Assembly (NCBI GenBank): GCA_900554205.1
Contig: USGM01000083.1
Coordinates: 1 to 14,820, forward strand
Direction of reading: 5' to 3'
From: an uncultured Lachnospiraceae bacterium
GTDB taxonomy: Bacteria; Bacillota; Clostridia; Lachnospirales; Lachnospiraceae
DNA: 14,820 nt
Shown: one piece after another, positions 1 through 6,959 of the stretch
Numbering within the stretch: the stretch's first letter is position 1
Layout: each line of letters starts with the position of its first letter
Notes under the pieces: generated by a model
The model's input: the letters and a program-made list of their open reading frames with translations, nothing else
Database searches by the model: none
What the model was told of the DNA's origin: nothing
Made by a program: the position numbers and the translations under genes

Positions 1-2
1 TG

Positions 3-65
3 TTCGATACGGCGGCGGGAAATTATAAGACAGCGGGAAGCACCCGCAGTAAAAAAGAAGCATAA
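3..65 (+). CDS. C-terminal end of an unidentified protein (partial)
   Basis: An open frame enters from the left edge and ends at TAA 63-65, giving a 20-residue tail ending TAGSTRSKKEA. The tail is polar and basic, as expected for a disordered C-terminus, and carries no diagnostic motif, so I cannot name the protein. The next gene begins 14 bases after the stop, and its ribosome binding site (AAAGGAG, 64-70) overlaps this stop codon. The two genes are therefore probably co-transcribed and partly coupled in translation. That this frame is the true end of a gene is inferred from this arrangement. Another forward frame is also open across this stretch (to a TGA near 111), but it would run into the next gene. 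Confidence 0.5.
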   Translation, partial: FDTAAGNYKTAGSTRSKKEA

Positions 66-79
66 AGGAGAAATGGGAG

Positions 80-748
80 ATGAAGGATCAGATCACGATT
101 GCGGAGCTTTATGATTTGAAGGAGACGATTGCGGCAGAGCTTTTCGGGGATGCGGAGTATCCGTGGGAGGTGCTTCCGAAGATCCATGACTTTATTATCG
201 AACTCGGAAAGCGGCTTCCGGGCGGGCTGTATGAGGAGAAGGGCGAGAACATCTGGATTGCGAAGAGCGCGAAGGTAGCGCCGACTGCCTGCCTGAATGG
301 GCCGCTCATCATAGATGAGGACGCGGAGATCCGCCACTGCGCTTTTGTGCGCGGAAACGCCATTGTCGGCAAGGGTGCCGTCGTCGGAAACTCCACGGAG
401 CTGAAAAATGTCGTCCTGTTCAACAAGGTGCAGGTACCGCATTACAACTATGTCGGAGACAGCATTCTTGGCTATAAATCCCACATGGGTGCAGGCTCGA
501 TCACATCCAATGTCAAGAGTGACAAGATGCTTGTCACGGTGAAGGGCAGCGAGGTCTGCATTGAGACCGGGCTGAAAAAGATGGGCGCCATGCTCGGAGA
601 TCATGTGGAGATTGGCTGTAACAGCGTACTGAATCCCGGAACGGTGATCGGCAGGGAGTCCAATGTCTATCCGACCTCGATGGTGAGAGGCGTGGTTCCG
701 CCGCACAGCATTTATAAGTCAAAGACAGAAATCGTGGAAAAACATTGA
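80..748 (+). CDS. Left-handed beta-helix (GlmU C-terminal-like) acyltransferase-type protein
   Basis: This 222-aa protein has a short helical N-terminus (about residues 1-45) followed by hexapeptide-repeat beta-helix turns (about 55-205), for example IWIAKSAKVAPTA and HVEIGCNSVLNPGTVIG. By eye, residues 105-145 resemble the acetyltransferase half of GlmU. His121 and Tyr124 in PHYNYVGD fit the catalytic His and Tyr region, and GAGSIT (137-142) fits GAGTIT. Where E. coli GlmU has Asn377 this protein appears to have His135. The Rossmann-like uridyltransferase half is absent, so the usual database name UDP-N-acetylglucosamine pyrophosphorylase would mislead. It may acylate a nucleotide sugar or related small molecule in the cytoplasm, but the substrate is unknown. 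The start is set by AAAGGAG at 64-70, 9 bases upstream. It looks like the last gene of an operon entering from the left. Confidence 0.8.
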   Translation: MKDQITIAELYDLKETIAAELFGDAEYPWEVLPKIHDFIIELGKRLPGGLYEEKGENIWIAKSAKVAPTACLNGPLIIDEDAEIRHCAFVRGNAIVGKGAVVGNSTELKNVVLFNKVQVPHYNYVGDSILGYKSHMGAGSITSNVKSDKMLVTVKGSEVCIETGLKKMGAMLGDHVEIGCNSVLNPGTVIGRESNVYPTSMVRGVVPPHSIYKSKTEIVEKH

Positions 749-805
749 CTTTTTTTACACGCTGTTGTATAGTTCTATAAAGCGTTGATGCGCTAAAGTG
801 TAAAA
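745..805 (+). promoter_or_regulatory. Sigma-A promoter of the ABC importer operon, with inverted repeat
   Basis: TTGACT (745-750) and TATAGT (768-773) are separated by exactly 17 bases, close to the sigma-A consensus. The -35 box overlaps the TGA stop (746-748) of the upstream gene. Transcription should begin near 780. An 8-bp inverted repeat, TTTTACAC (753-760) and GTGTAAAA (798-805), flanks the -10 box and could be an operator. A small hairpin AGCG/CGCT (781-794) would lie at the 5' end of the transcript. The leader is only about 40 bases long, too short for a T-box or similar riboswitch. Confidence 0.7.
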
Positions 806-817
806 GAAGGAATGAGG

Positions 818-1792
818 ATGATTATGAAAAAGAAGTTGATGGCTCTGGTTATGACTGCCTGTGTGGCAGCGACAATGCTCACGGGCTGCGGCTCTTCCGC
901 AGGCTCCAAGGATACATACACGGTAGGTATCTGCCAGCTGGTTCAGCACCCGGCTTTGGATGCTGCGACGCAGGGCTTTAAGGATGCGCTGACGGAAAAG
1001 CTCGGTGACAAGGTAAAATTTAATGAACAGAACGCTTCCGGTGAGTCGGCTACCTGTTCGACGATCGTGAATCAGTTCGTCTCCTCAGGGGTGGATCTGA
1101 TCCTTGCAAACGCAACCGCACCGTTGCAGTCGGCAGCGGCGGCAACCAACACGATCCCGATTCTCGGAACCTCTGTCACGGACTATGCGACGGCGCTGGA
1201 CATCAGCGACTGGAACGGAACGACAGGCGTGAATATTTCGGGTACATCGGATCTTGCGCCTCTGGCAGAGCAGGCGGCAATGCTGAAGGAACTTTTCCCG
1301 GATGCACAGAATGTCGGCATGCTTTACTGTTCCGCAGAGCCCAACTCTGAATATCAGGTGAGAATTGTTACCGAGGAGCTTGAAAAGCTGGGAGTGACCT
1401 GCAAGAATTATTCCTTTGCGGATACCAACGATATTGCGTCCGTTGTGACGAATGCGGTGAGCGAGTGTGATGTCATCTATATCCCGACCGACAACACGGC
1501 GGCATCCTCTACCTCTGTCATCGACAACGTATGCCGTCCGGCAGGTGTTCCTGTCATCGCCGGTGAGGAGGGCATCTGCAAGGGCTGTGGCGTGGCGACA
1601 CTGTCCATCAGCTACTATGACATCGGATATGAGACCGGACTGATGGCATACGACATTCTTGTAAACGGTGCCGATGTATCGACCATGGAGGTCCGTTTCG
1701 CACCTCAGGTGACAAAGAAGTACAATGCAGAGATCTGTGCCGAGCTGGGCATTACCGTGCCGGACGGCTATGAGGCAATCGAAGCAGAATAA
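818..1792 (+). CDS. ABC transporter substrate-binding lipoprotein, TrpX/ABC_sub_bind type
   Basis: This 324-aa protein has a lipoprotein signal peptide: a basic MIMKKK start, a hydrophobic core, and lipobox LTGC with the lipid-carrying Cys at residue 24. The mature part (from YTVGICQLVQHPALD) matches the ABC_sub_bind family (PF04392) in pattern: two alpha/beta lobes of a type I periplasmic-binding fold, with GVDLILANATAPLQSA and DVIYIPTDNTAASS. Family members characterised in Gram-positives (TrpX) bind aromatic amino acids, but many paralogues have unknown ligands. AAGGA (807-811) lies 6 bases before ATG 818. ATG 824 (MKKK) is also plausible, whereas ATG 812 is too close to the site. It is the first gene of a three-gene importer operon and would deliver its ligand to the permease encoded next. 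Tryptophan as ligand is only a family-based guess. Confidence 0.88.
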   Translation: MIMKKKLMALVMTACVAATMLTGCGSSAGSKDTYTVGICQLVQHPALDAATQGFKDALTEKLGDKVKFNEQNASGESATCSTIVNQFVSSGVDLILANATAPLQSAAAATNTIPILGTSVTDYATALDISDWNGTTGVNISGTSDLAPLAEQAAMLKELFPDAQNVGMLYCSAEPNSEYQVRIVTEELEKLGVTCKNYSFADTNDIASVVTNAVSECDVIYIPTDNTAASSTSVIDNVCRPAGVPVIAGEEGICKGCGVATLSISYYDIGYETGLMAYDILVNGADVSTMEVRFAPQVTKKYNAEICAELGITVPDGYEAIEAE

Positions 1793-1816
1793 GATAGTTT
1801 GGGGAGGTAAGCAGTT

Positions 1817-2746
1817 TTGGATGTAATGTCATTACTAAACGCGTTGCCCGGAGCCTGTGCTCAGGGGCTGATATGGGGAATCATGGCGATCGGGGTCTAT
1901 ATCACCTACAAGATCCTTGACCTCGCCGATCTGACCGTGGACGGAACTATGTGTACGGGCGGAGCTGTCTGCATCATGATGATGCTGGCGGGATTTCCGG
2001 TCTGGTTCGCATTGCTTGTCGCTTTTATAGCGGGCGCTCTGGCGGGACTTGTCACGGGTGTTCTGCACACGTTTCTCGGAATCCCTGCCATTCTTGCGGG
2101 AATCCTGACACAGCTGGGATTGTACTCCATCAATCTCCGCATTATGAGCAACAAGGCGAATCAGGCAATCAATGTTGACAAATATGATCTGCTTGTCTCC
2201 CTGCGTTATATCAAGGATGTTCCGTTCTATAAAAATACACTGGTGATCGCAGTGATCACGATCGCCATTCTGATTGCCCTGCTGTACTGGTTTTTCGGAA
2301 CGGAGCTCGGCTGCTCCATCAGAGCCACCGGCTCTAACCAGAATATGTCCAGAGCACAGGGTATCAACACAAATGTGACGAAGATTATCGGACTGATGCT
2401 CAGCAACGGCATCGTCGCTTTTGCAAGTGCACTGTATGCACAGTATCAGGGCTTTGCGGATATCAATGCAGGCCGTGGAGCGATTGTTATCGGTCTGGCG
2501 GCGGTTATCATTGCACAGGTTATCTTCGGCAAGATCCATGGAAATTTTGCCTTTAAGCTCGCCTCCGTGGCAATGGGCGGCGTTGTCTATTACCTCGTGC
2601 TGCAGGTCGTGCTCTGGCTCGGTCTGAATGCAAACGATCTGAAGCTGGTTTCCGCGACAGTGGTTGCCGTATTCCTTGCGATTCCTTATGTCAAGGATCA
2701 TTATTTCAGAAAGTCCGCGAAAAAGGGAGGTGCTTCCAATGCTTGA
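1817..2746 (+). CDS. ABC transporter permease, LivH/BPD_transp_2-like (TrpY type)
   Basis: This 309-aa, very hydrophobic membrane protein has about eight or nine transmembrane segments, such as residues near 15-35, 45-85, 140-160, 190-205, 220-240 and 255-290. The pattern (GLIWGIMAIGVYITYKILDLADLTVDG near the N-terminus, and GTELGCSIRATGSNQNMSRAQGIN in the cytoplasmic loop that contacts the ATPase) is that of branched-chain-amino-acid/ribose-type permeases paired with PF04392 binding proteins. Translation probably starts at TTG 1817: GGGGAGG (1801-1807) lies 9 bases before it, whereas the next in-frame ATG (1826) is 18 bases away. The gene begins 24 bases after the binding-protein gene and overlaps the ATPase gene by 8 bases, so the three products are expected in fixed proportion. 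Only one permease gene is present, implying a homodimer. Confidence 0.88.
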   Translation: MDVMSLLNALPGACAQGLIWGIMAIGVYITYKILDLADLTVDGTMCTGGAVCIMMMLAGFPVWFALLVAFIAGALAGLVTGVLHTFLGIPAILAGILTQLGLYSINLRIMSNKANQAINVDKYDLLVSLRYIKDVPFYKNTLVIAVITIAILIALLYWFFGTELGCSIRATGSNQNMSRAQGINTNVTKIIGLMLSNGIVAFASALYAQYQGFADINAGRGAIVIGLAAVIIAQVIFGKIHGNFAFKLASVAMGGVVYYLVLQVVLWLGLNANDLKLVSATVVAVFLAIPYVKDHYFRKSAKKGGASNA

Positions 2747-3533
2747 CATCAATCAGATCAGCAAGACCTTTAATGCCGGAACGGTAAATGAAAAACGGGC
2801 GCTCAACGGTCTGGATTTACATCTCGCGGAGGGCGATTTCGTCACCGTCATCGGCGGCAACGGAGCGGGAAAGTCCACAATGCTCAACGCCATTGCGGGA
2901 ACGTGGTTCGTCGATGCGGGAAGCATAATGATCGACGGCGTTGACGTCACGAGGCTGTCCGAGCACAGAAGGGCGAAGTACCTTGGCCGCGTCTTTCAGG
3001 ATCCGATGACGGGAACGGCTGCAAGCATGCAGATCGAGGAAAATCTTGCGCTGGCGGCGAGAAGAGGAAAGCGCAGAGGCTTGAAGATCGGTATCACGGC
3101 GAAGGAGCGGGAGAGCTACAAGGAGCAGCTGCAGATACTCGGCCTTGGGCTGGAAAACCGTCTGACGACACATGTCGGACTTCTCTCCGGCGGACAGAGA
3201 CAGGCGCTGACACTGCTCATGGCGACGCTGGAAAAGCCGAAGCTGCTTTTACTGGATGAGCATACGGCGGCACTCGATCCCAAGACGGCGTCGAAGGTGC
3301 TTGAGGTGACAGACCGGATCGTACAGCGCGACGGACTGACGACGATCATGATTACCCATAACATGAAGGATGCCATTGCACATGGCAACCGTCTTGTGAT
3401 GATGCATGAGGGACATATCATTTATGATGTTGCCGGTGAGGAAAAGAAGAAGCTGACGGTATCGGATCTGCTGCATAAATTTGAAGAGGCGAGCGGAGAT
3501 GAATTTGCAAATGACAGAATGATGCTCGCATAG
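2739..3533 (+). CDS. ABC transporter ATP-binding protein (TrpZ type)
   Basis: This 264-aa ATPase powers the importer encoded by the two preceding genes. All ABC motifs are intact: Walker A GGNGAGKST (39-47), Q-loop Gln87, signature LSGGQ (149-153), Walker B LLLLDE with catalytic Glu174, D-loop ALD (178-180) and switch His207 in ITHNM. The helical-domain segment RRGKRRGLKIG (108-118) is rich in basic residues, as in LivF/LivG-like relatives. The start is ATG 2739, preceded by GGGAGG (2725-2730) 8 bases upstream. Longer in-frame starts lie inside the permease gene without a site. The 8-base overlap with the permease stop suggests translational coupling. A strong terminator follows directly, so this is the last gene of the operon. 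It should not be taken as the missing ATPase of the sugar transporter further on, because that class uses MsmK/UgpC-type proteins with an extra C-terminal domain. Confidence 0.92.
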   Translation: MLDINQISKTFNAGTVNEKRALNGLDLHLAEGDFVTVIGGNGAGKSTMLNAIAGTWFVDAGSIMIDGVDVTRLSEHRRAKYLGRVFQDPMTGTAASMQIEENLALAARRGKRRGLKIGITAKERESYKEQLQILGLGLENRLTTHVGLLSGGQRQALTLLMATLEKPKLLLLDEHTAALDPKTASKVLEVTDRIVQRDGLTTIMITHNMKDAIAHGNRLVMMHEGHIIYDVAGEEKKKLTVSDLLHKFEEASGDEFANDRMMLA

Positions 3534-3545
3534 ATTTCTGAGACA

Positions 3546-3579
3546 GAGGGCTGCACGGGAAAGCGTGCGGCTCTTTTTT
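3546..3579 (+). terminator. Intrinsic terminator after the ABC importer operon
   Basis: A 12-bp stem (3546-3557 with 3564-3575, including three G-T/U wobbles) encloses the loop GGAAAG and runs into six T residues (3574-3579). The stem is GC-rich near the loop (GCACG/CGTGC). It lies 12 bases after the ATPase stop codon and cleanly separates the importer from the carbohydrate locus. Confidence 0.9.
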
Positions 3580-3732
3580 GTGGTAAAATCAAACTAATTT
3601 AGCTTAATATTAGTTAAATTTAATAAAATACAAAATATAATTTGTTAATTTTATCTATTTAAAAAGACCGAAATTTCCCATATGATAGAGATATAAAATA
3701 GACGAGTCCGTCGAGGAAATCGGAGGTTGCGA
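3580..3732 (+). promoter_or_regulatory. AT-rich promoter region of the GH36-lacI-esterase operon
   Basis: This stretch is far richer in A and T than the genes around it. Two possible -10 boxes are visible: TATAAT (3636-3641), with only weak -35 matches upstream, and TATGAT (3681-3686), with TTTAAA (3658-3663) 17 bases upstream. I cannot choose between them. A 7-bp inverted repeat AACTAAT (3592-3598)/ATTAGTT (3609-3615) encloses TTTAGCTT (3598-3605), which is the reverse complement of a motif repeated at the GH26 promoter. It is a candidate operator. CGGAGG (3721-3726) is the ribosome binding site for ATG 3733. Confidence 0.5.
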
Positions 3733-5925
3733 ATGAATATTAAATTTGATGAGCAGAACAGGGTCTTTCAGCTGGATACGGAGAATACGAGTTATCTGAT
3801 CGGCATTGCAGATCAGGAGGGCTTTATCGGACATATATATTATGGAAAAAAGATCAGTGACAGCAATGTCGCTTATCTGATGCGCACGGAGGAGAATCCG
3901 CTTGTTCCCTCTAAGAATAACCGGGACAGGAGCTCCTTCTTTGATACCTTCCCGATGGAATTTCCCGGCTGCAATACCGGTGATTACCGCGAGAGCGCGA
4001 TAGAGGTTAAGGATGTGAACGGGCACAATGCCGTTGAGCTTGTCTACAAGGGGCACCGCATTCTGAACGGAAAGCCCGGACTGCCCGGCCTTCCGGCAAC
4101 CTTCGGAGCGGAGGATGAATGCATGACGCTGGAGCTTGAGGCGGAGGATAAGGTATTAGGCATGGAGGCAGTTTTGCGCTACAGCGTCTTCCGCGGGCTT
4201 GATGTCGTTGCGAGAAGCGTGGAGATTAAGAATGTCTCCAAGGACAGCTTTTTCCTTACAAGACTGATGTCTGCGAGCGTGGATATGGATCAGGAGGACT
4301 ACAGGCTGCTGACGCTTCACGGTTCCTGGGCGAGAGAGCGCCACATGGATTTCAGGAGCATCGGCTACGGCAAGCAGAGCGTCGGCTCCACAAAGGGCGA
4401 GTCCTCACATCAGGAGCACCCGTTCATGGCGCTTGTCTCGGAGAAGGCTACACAGGAGAGCGGCAATGTCTACGGCTTCCACTTTGTGTATTCGGGAAAC
4501 TTTTTTGCACAGGTGGAGAAGAACCAGTTCGACAATCTCAGGGTGCAGATGGGTATTCACCCCAAGAACTTCTGCTTTGAGGTCAGAGCGGGGGAGAGCT
4601 TTGTTGCGCCTGAGGTTATTTTAACCTACTCCGCAGAGGGTCTCGGCGGCATGAGCAGGACGCTGCACGATCTCTACAGACAGCACCTGATCAGAAGCCC
4701 CTATAAGGACAAGAAGCGCCCGATTCTGATTAACAACTGGGAGGCGACTTACTTTAACTTTAATACCGAAAAGCTGATTGCCATTGCGAAGGAAGCGAAG
4801 AAGGCGGGAATTGAGATGCTTGTCATGGACGACGGCTGGTTCGGCCACCGCAACGATGACAACACCAGTCTCGGCGACTGGACTGTCAACGGGGAGAAGC
4901 TTCCCGGCGGACTGAAGGTGCTCGTCGATGAGGTGAATAAAATCGGTCTGAAATTCGGCATCTGGTTTGAGCCGGAGATGATTTCCCCGGACTCCGAGCT
5001 TTACCGGGAGCATCCCGACTGGGCAATCGCAATCGAGGGAAGAGTTCCCTGTCGTTCCAGAAACCAGTTTGTGCTCGATCTCACAAGACCGGAAGTACTG
5101 GACTATGTATATAACGCAGTGGCGGCTGTCCTCCACAGTGCAAATATTGAATATGTAAAGTGGGATATGAACCGTCAGCTCACCGACCTCGGAAGCCTGT
5201 ATCTCGGCAGGGAGAATCAGGGCGAGCTCAGTCACCGCTATGTGCTTGCTGTGTATGAGCTGCAGGAGAGACTGACAAAGGAATTTCCGAATCTGCTTCT
5301 GGAGAACTGTTCCGGCGGCGGAGCGAGATTTGACCCCGGTATGCTTTATTACAGTCCCCAGATCTGGTGCTCTGACGATACGGATGCAATCGAGCGTCTG
5401 GAGATTCAGGAGGGCACGGCGCTGATTTATCCACTGTCAACGATGGGGGCGCATGTGTCGGACTGCCCGAACCACACGGTCGGAAGGACAACACCCTTCT
5501 CCACGCGCGGCAATGTCGCACTGGCGGGAACCTTCGGCTACGAGCTTGACATTACCAAGATCCCCGAGGAGGACAGAAAGCAGATCCCTGGGCAGGTTGC
5601 CATGTACCACAAGTACAATGACCTTGTGAGAAACGGCGATTACTACAGACTTGCTTCTTACCGTGAAAATCATTATTATGATTGTTATGAGGTGGTTGCA
5701 AAGGATAAGTCAGAGGCGCTGATTACCTTTGTGCAGGTGCTGAACCGTGCGAACCATCACAGCCGCTGCATCAGGCTCTCCGGGCTTGATCCGAAACGGC
5801 AGTACAGAGACGAAGAAACCGGAGAAATCTATTTCGGCGACACACTGATGAATGCAGGCATTCTCGTACAGGGAATGTGGGGGGACTTCCAGTCGAAGCT
5901 GATTCATCTGGTGGCGGAACATTAA
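3733..5925 (+). CDS. Alpha-galactosidase, GH36 family
   Basis: This 730-aa enzyme hydrolyses terminal alpha-1,6-galactosyl groups from galacto-oligosaccharides. It has no signal peptide, so it acts in the cytoplasm on imported substrate. The layout is the full GH36 one: N-terminal beta-sandwich (about 1-325), (beta/alpha)8 barrel (about 326-640) and C-terminal beta domain. The barrel carries NNWEATYFN (Trp336), VMDDGWFG, FGIWFEPEM, nucleophile Asp478 in KWDMNRQL, LENCSGGGARFD and acid/base Asp548 in CSDDTDAIERL. These two positions match, from memory, the catalytic numbering reported for Geobacillus AgaA/AgaB, supporting the ATG 3733 start (CGGAGG 6 bases upstream) over TTG 3727. Length is normal for the bacterial tetrameric type. 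It heads an operon with a LacI regulator and an SGNH esterase. Beside a GH26 enzyme, galactomannan-derived oligosaccharides are the likeliest substrates; raffinose-family sugars are the alternative. Confidence 0.95.
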   Translation: MNIKFDEQNRVFQLDTENTSYLIGIADQEGFIGHIYYGKKISDSNVAYLMRTEENPLVPSKNNRDRSSFFDTFPMEFPGCNTGDYRESAIEVKDVNGHNAVELVYKGHRILNGKPGLPGLPATFGAEDECMTLELEAEDKVLGMEAVLRYSVFRGLDVVARSVEIKNVSKDSFFLTRLMSASVDMDQEDYRLLTLHGSWARERHMDFRSIGYGKQSVGSTKGESSHQEHPFMALVSEKATQESGNVYGFHFVYSGNFFAQVEKNQFDNLRVQMGIHPKNFCFEVRAGESFVAPEVILTYSAEGLGGMSRTLHDLYRQHLIRSPYKDKKRPILINNWEATYFNFNTEKLIAIAKEAKKAGIEMLVMDDGWFGHRNDDNTSLGDWTVNGEKLPGGLKVLVDEVNKIGLKFGIWFEPEMISPDSELYREHPDWAIAIEGRVPCRSRNQFVLDLTRPEVLDYVYNAVAAVLHSANIEYVKWDMNRQLTDLGSLYLGRENQGELSHRYVLAVYELQERLTKEFPNLLLENCSGGGARFDPGMLYYSPQIWCSDDTDAIERLEIQEGTALIYPLSTMGAHVSDCPNHTVGRTTPFSTRGNVALAGTFGYELDITKIPEEDRKQIPGQVAMYHKYNDLVRNGDYYRLASYRENHYYDCYEVVAKDKSEALITFVQVLNRANHHSRCIRLSGLDPKRQYRDEETGEIYFGDTLMNAGILVQGMWGDFQSKLIHLVAEH

Positions 5926-5936
5926 GGAGAATTCTT

Positions 5937-6959
5937 ATGGCGAAAGCAGTGAAACTGGCAGATATTGCGGAGAGAGTCGGCGTCAGCACCGTGACGGTGT
6001 CGAAGGCGCTCTCCGGTCAGAAGGGCGTCAGCGAGGAAATGCGCGACAAGATCAAAAGGCTGGCGGACGAACTCGGATATAAGCAGCCGTCTGCGGTGAT
6101 GAGGGACAAGAAGATCAGGCAGAGCCGCAATATCGGTGTGCTGATCGAGGAGGGTTATCTCGACAAATACGAATCCTTCTACTGGCAGATGTATCAGCAT
6201 GTTTCGACCTGTGCGCTCGGCTATGAATGCTTCACCCTGATGGAGGTAATCAGCCGCCGGATGGAGGAGCAGCTGGAGGTACCGAAGGTAATTAAGGAGC
6301 AGAAGGTACACGGCGTGATCGTGATCGGCAGGATGTCGGCGGGCTTCTTAAAGATGCTGCGCGAGAACAGTGGTGTGCCGCTTGTGTATATGGACTTTAC
6401 CGATGAGGAGCAGGGGACGGACTCGGTTGTCTCCGACAGCTATTACGGCGCTTATCACCTCACGAATTACCTGCTGTCGCAGGGACATACGAAGATCGGC
6501 TATGTCGGGACGCTTCTTGCGACCAGCTCCATCACAGACCGCTATCTTGGGTATGTGAAGGCACTTCTGGAGCATGGAATCCAGCCGCGTCAGGACTGGA
6601 GACTGGATGACCGCGATATGGCAAGCGGCTTTATCGAGGATGAGCTTTTACAGCTTCCGGTGGAAATGCCGACCGCTTTCTTCTGCAACTGTGATCTGAC
6701 GGCGGGGCGGATGATTCAGAAGCTGAGGGCAAGCGGCTACCGTGTGCCGGAGGACATTTCAGTTGCCGGCTTTGACAATTATATTTACCCGGGCATCTGC
6801 GATGTCGGCATTACGACCTATGAGGTCGATCAGACGGCTATGGCAAAGCAGGCGGTCAAGATTCTTGTAAAAAGAATGGAAAAGGAGTCCTGCCGTTATG
6901 GCACACATATCGTTGAGGGCAGACTCGTTGTCAAAGAAAGCGTAGAGGCAATAGGATGA
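5937..6959 (+). CDS. LacI-family transcriptional regulator
   Basis: This 340-aa regulator has the LacI/GalR plan. The N-terminal helix-turn-helix VKLADIAERVGVSTVTVSKAL lies at about residues 5-25, the hinge helix at about 47-58, and a periplasmic-binding-like effector domain at about 68-335, with VHGVIVIG, HLTNYLLSQGHTKIGYVG and EDISVAGFDNY near the end. It probably binds a mannan- or galactose-derived sugar and represses the flanking operons, but the ligand is inferred from context only. The start at ATG 5937 is set by AAGGAG (5924-5929), which overlaps the stop codon of the alpha-galactosidase gene. The stop codon overlaps the esterase start (ATGA, 6956-6959). Translation of all three genes is therefore likely coupled. 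Lying inside its own target operon would allow autoregulation. Candidate operators are the AAGCTAAA motifs in the two promoter regions. Confidence 0.93.
   Translation: MAKAVKLADIAERVGVSTVTVSKALSGQKGVSEEMRDKIKRLADELGYKQPSAVMRDKKIRQSRNIGVLIEEGYLDKYESFYWQMYQHVSTCALGYECFTLMEVISRRMEEQLEVPKVIKEQKVHGVIVIGRMSAGFLKMLRENSGVPLVYMDFTDEEQGTDSVVSDSYYGAYHLTNYLLSQGHTKIGYVGTLLATSSITDRYLGYVKALLEHGIQPRQDWRLDDRDMASGFIEDELLQLPVEMPTAFFCNCDLTAGRMIQKLRASGYRVPEDISVAGFDNYIYPGICDVGITTYEVDQTAMAKQAVKILVKRMEKESCRYGTHIVEGRLVVKESVEAIG

Noticed and set aside
716..756. Possible terminator AAGTCAA/TTGACTT plus T run at the end of the beta-helix gene
   Set aside because: The stem is only 7 AT-rich base pairs with a 22-base loop, and the right arm is better explained as the stop codon and -35 box of the next promoter.
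774..817. T-box or tryptophan-sensing leader before the TrpX-like gene
   Set aside because: The predicted leader is about 40 bases, far too short, and shows no T-box conserved sequence.
2664..2738. Longer N-terminus for the ATPase gene
   Set aside because: The extension lies within the permease gene without a ribosome binding site, whereas ATG 2739 has GGGAGG 8 bases upstream. The same argument excludes starts at 5877 for the LacI gene and 9969 for DUF624.
1835..2752. Long - strand open frame (305 codons) opposite the permease gene
   Set aside because: Low-complexity, Arg/His/Gln/Asp-rich translation lacking recognisable domains; it is the antisense shadow of a well-supported membrane protein gene.
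3700..3722. Hammerhead-ribozyme-like string GAGTCCGTCGAGGAAA in the leader of the GH36 gene
   Set aside because: It resembles the stem II to GAAA part of a hammerhead, but the required CUGANGA core is absent and the possible stem has only about 3 bp.
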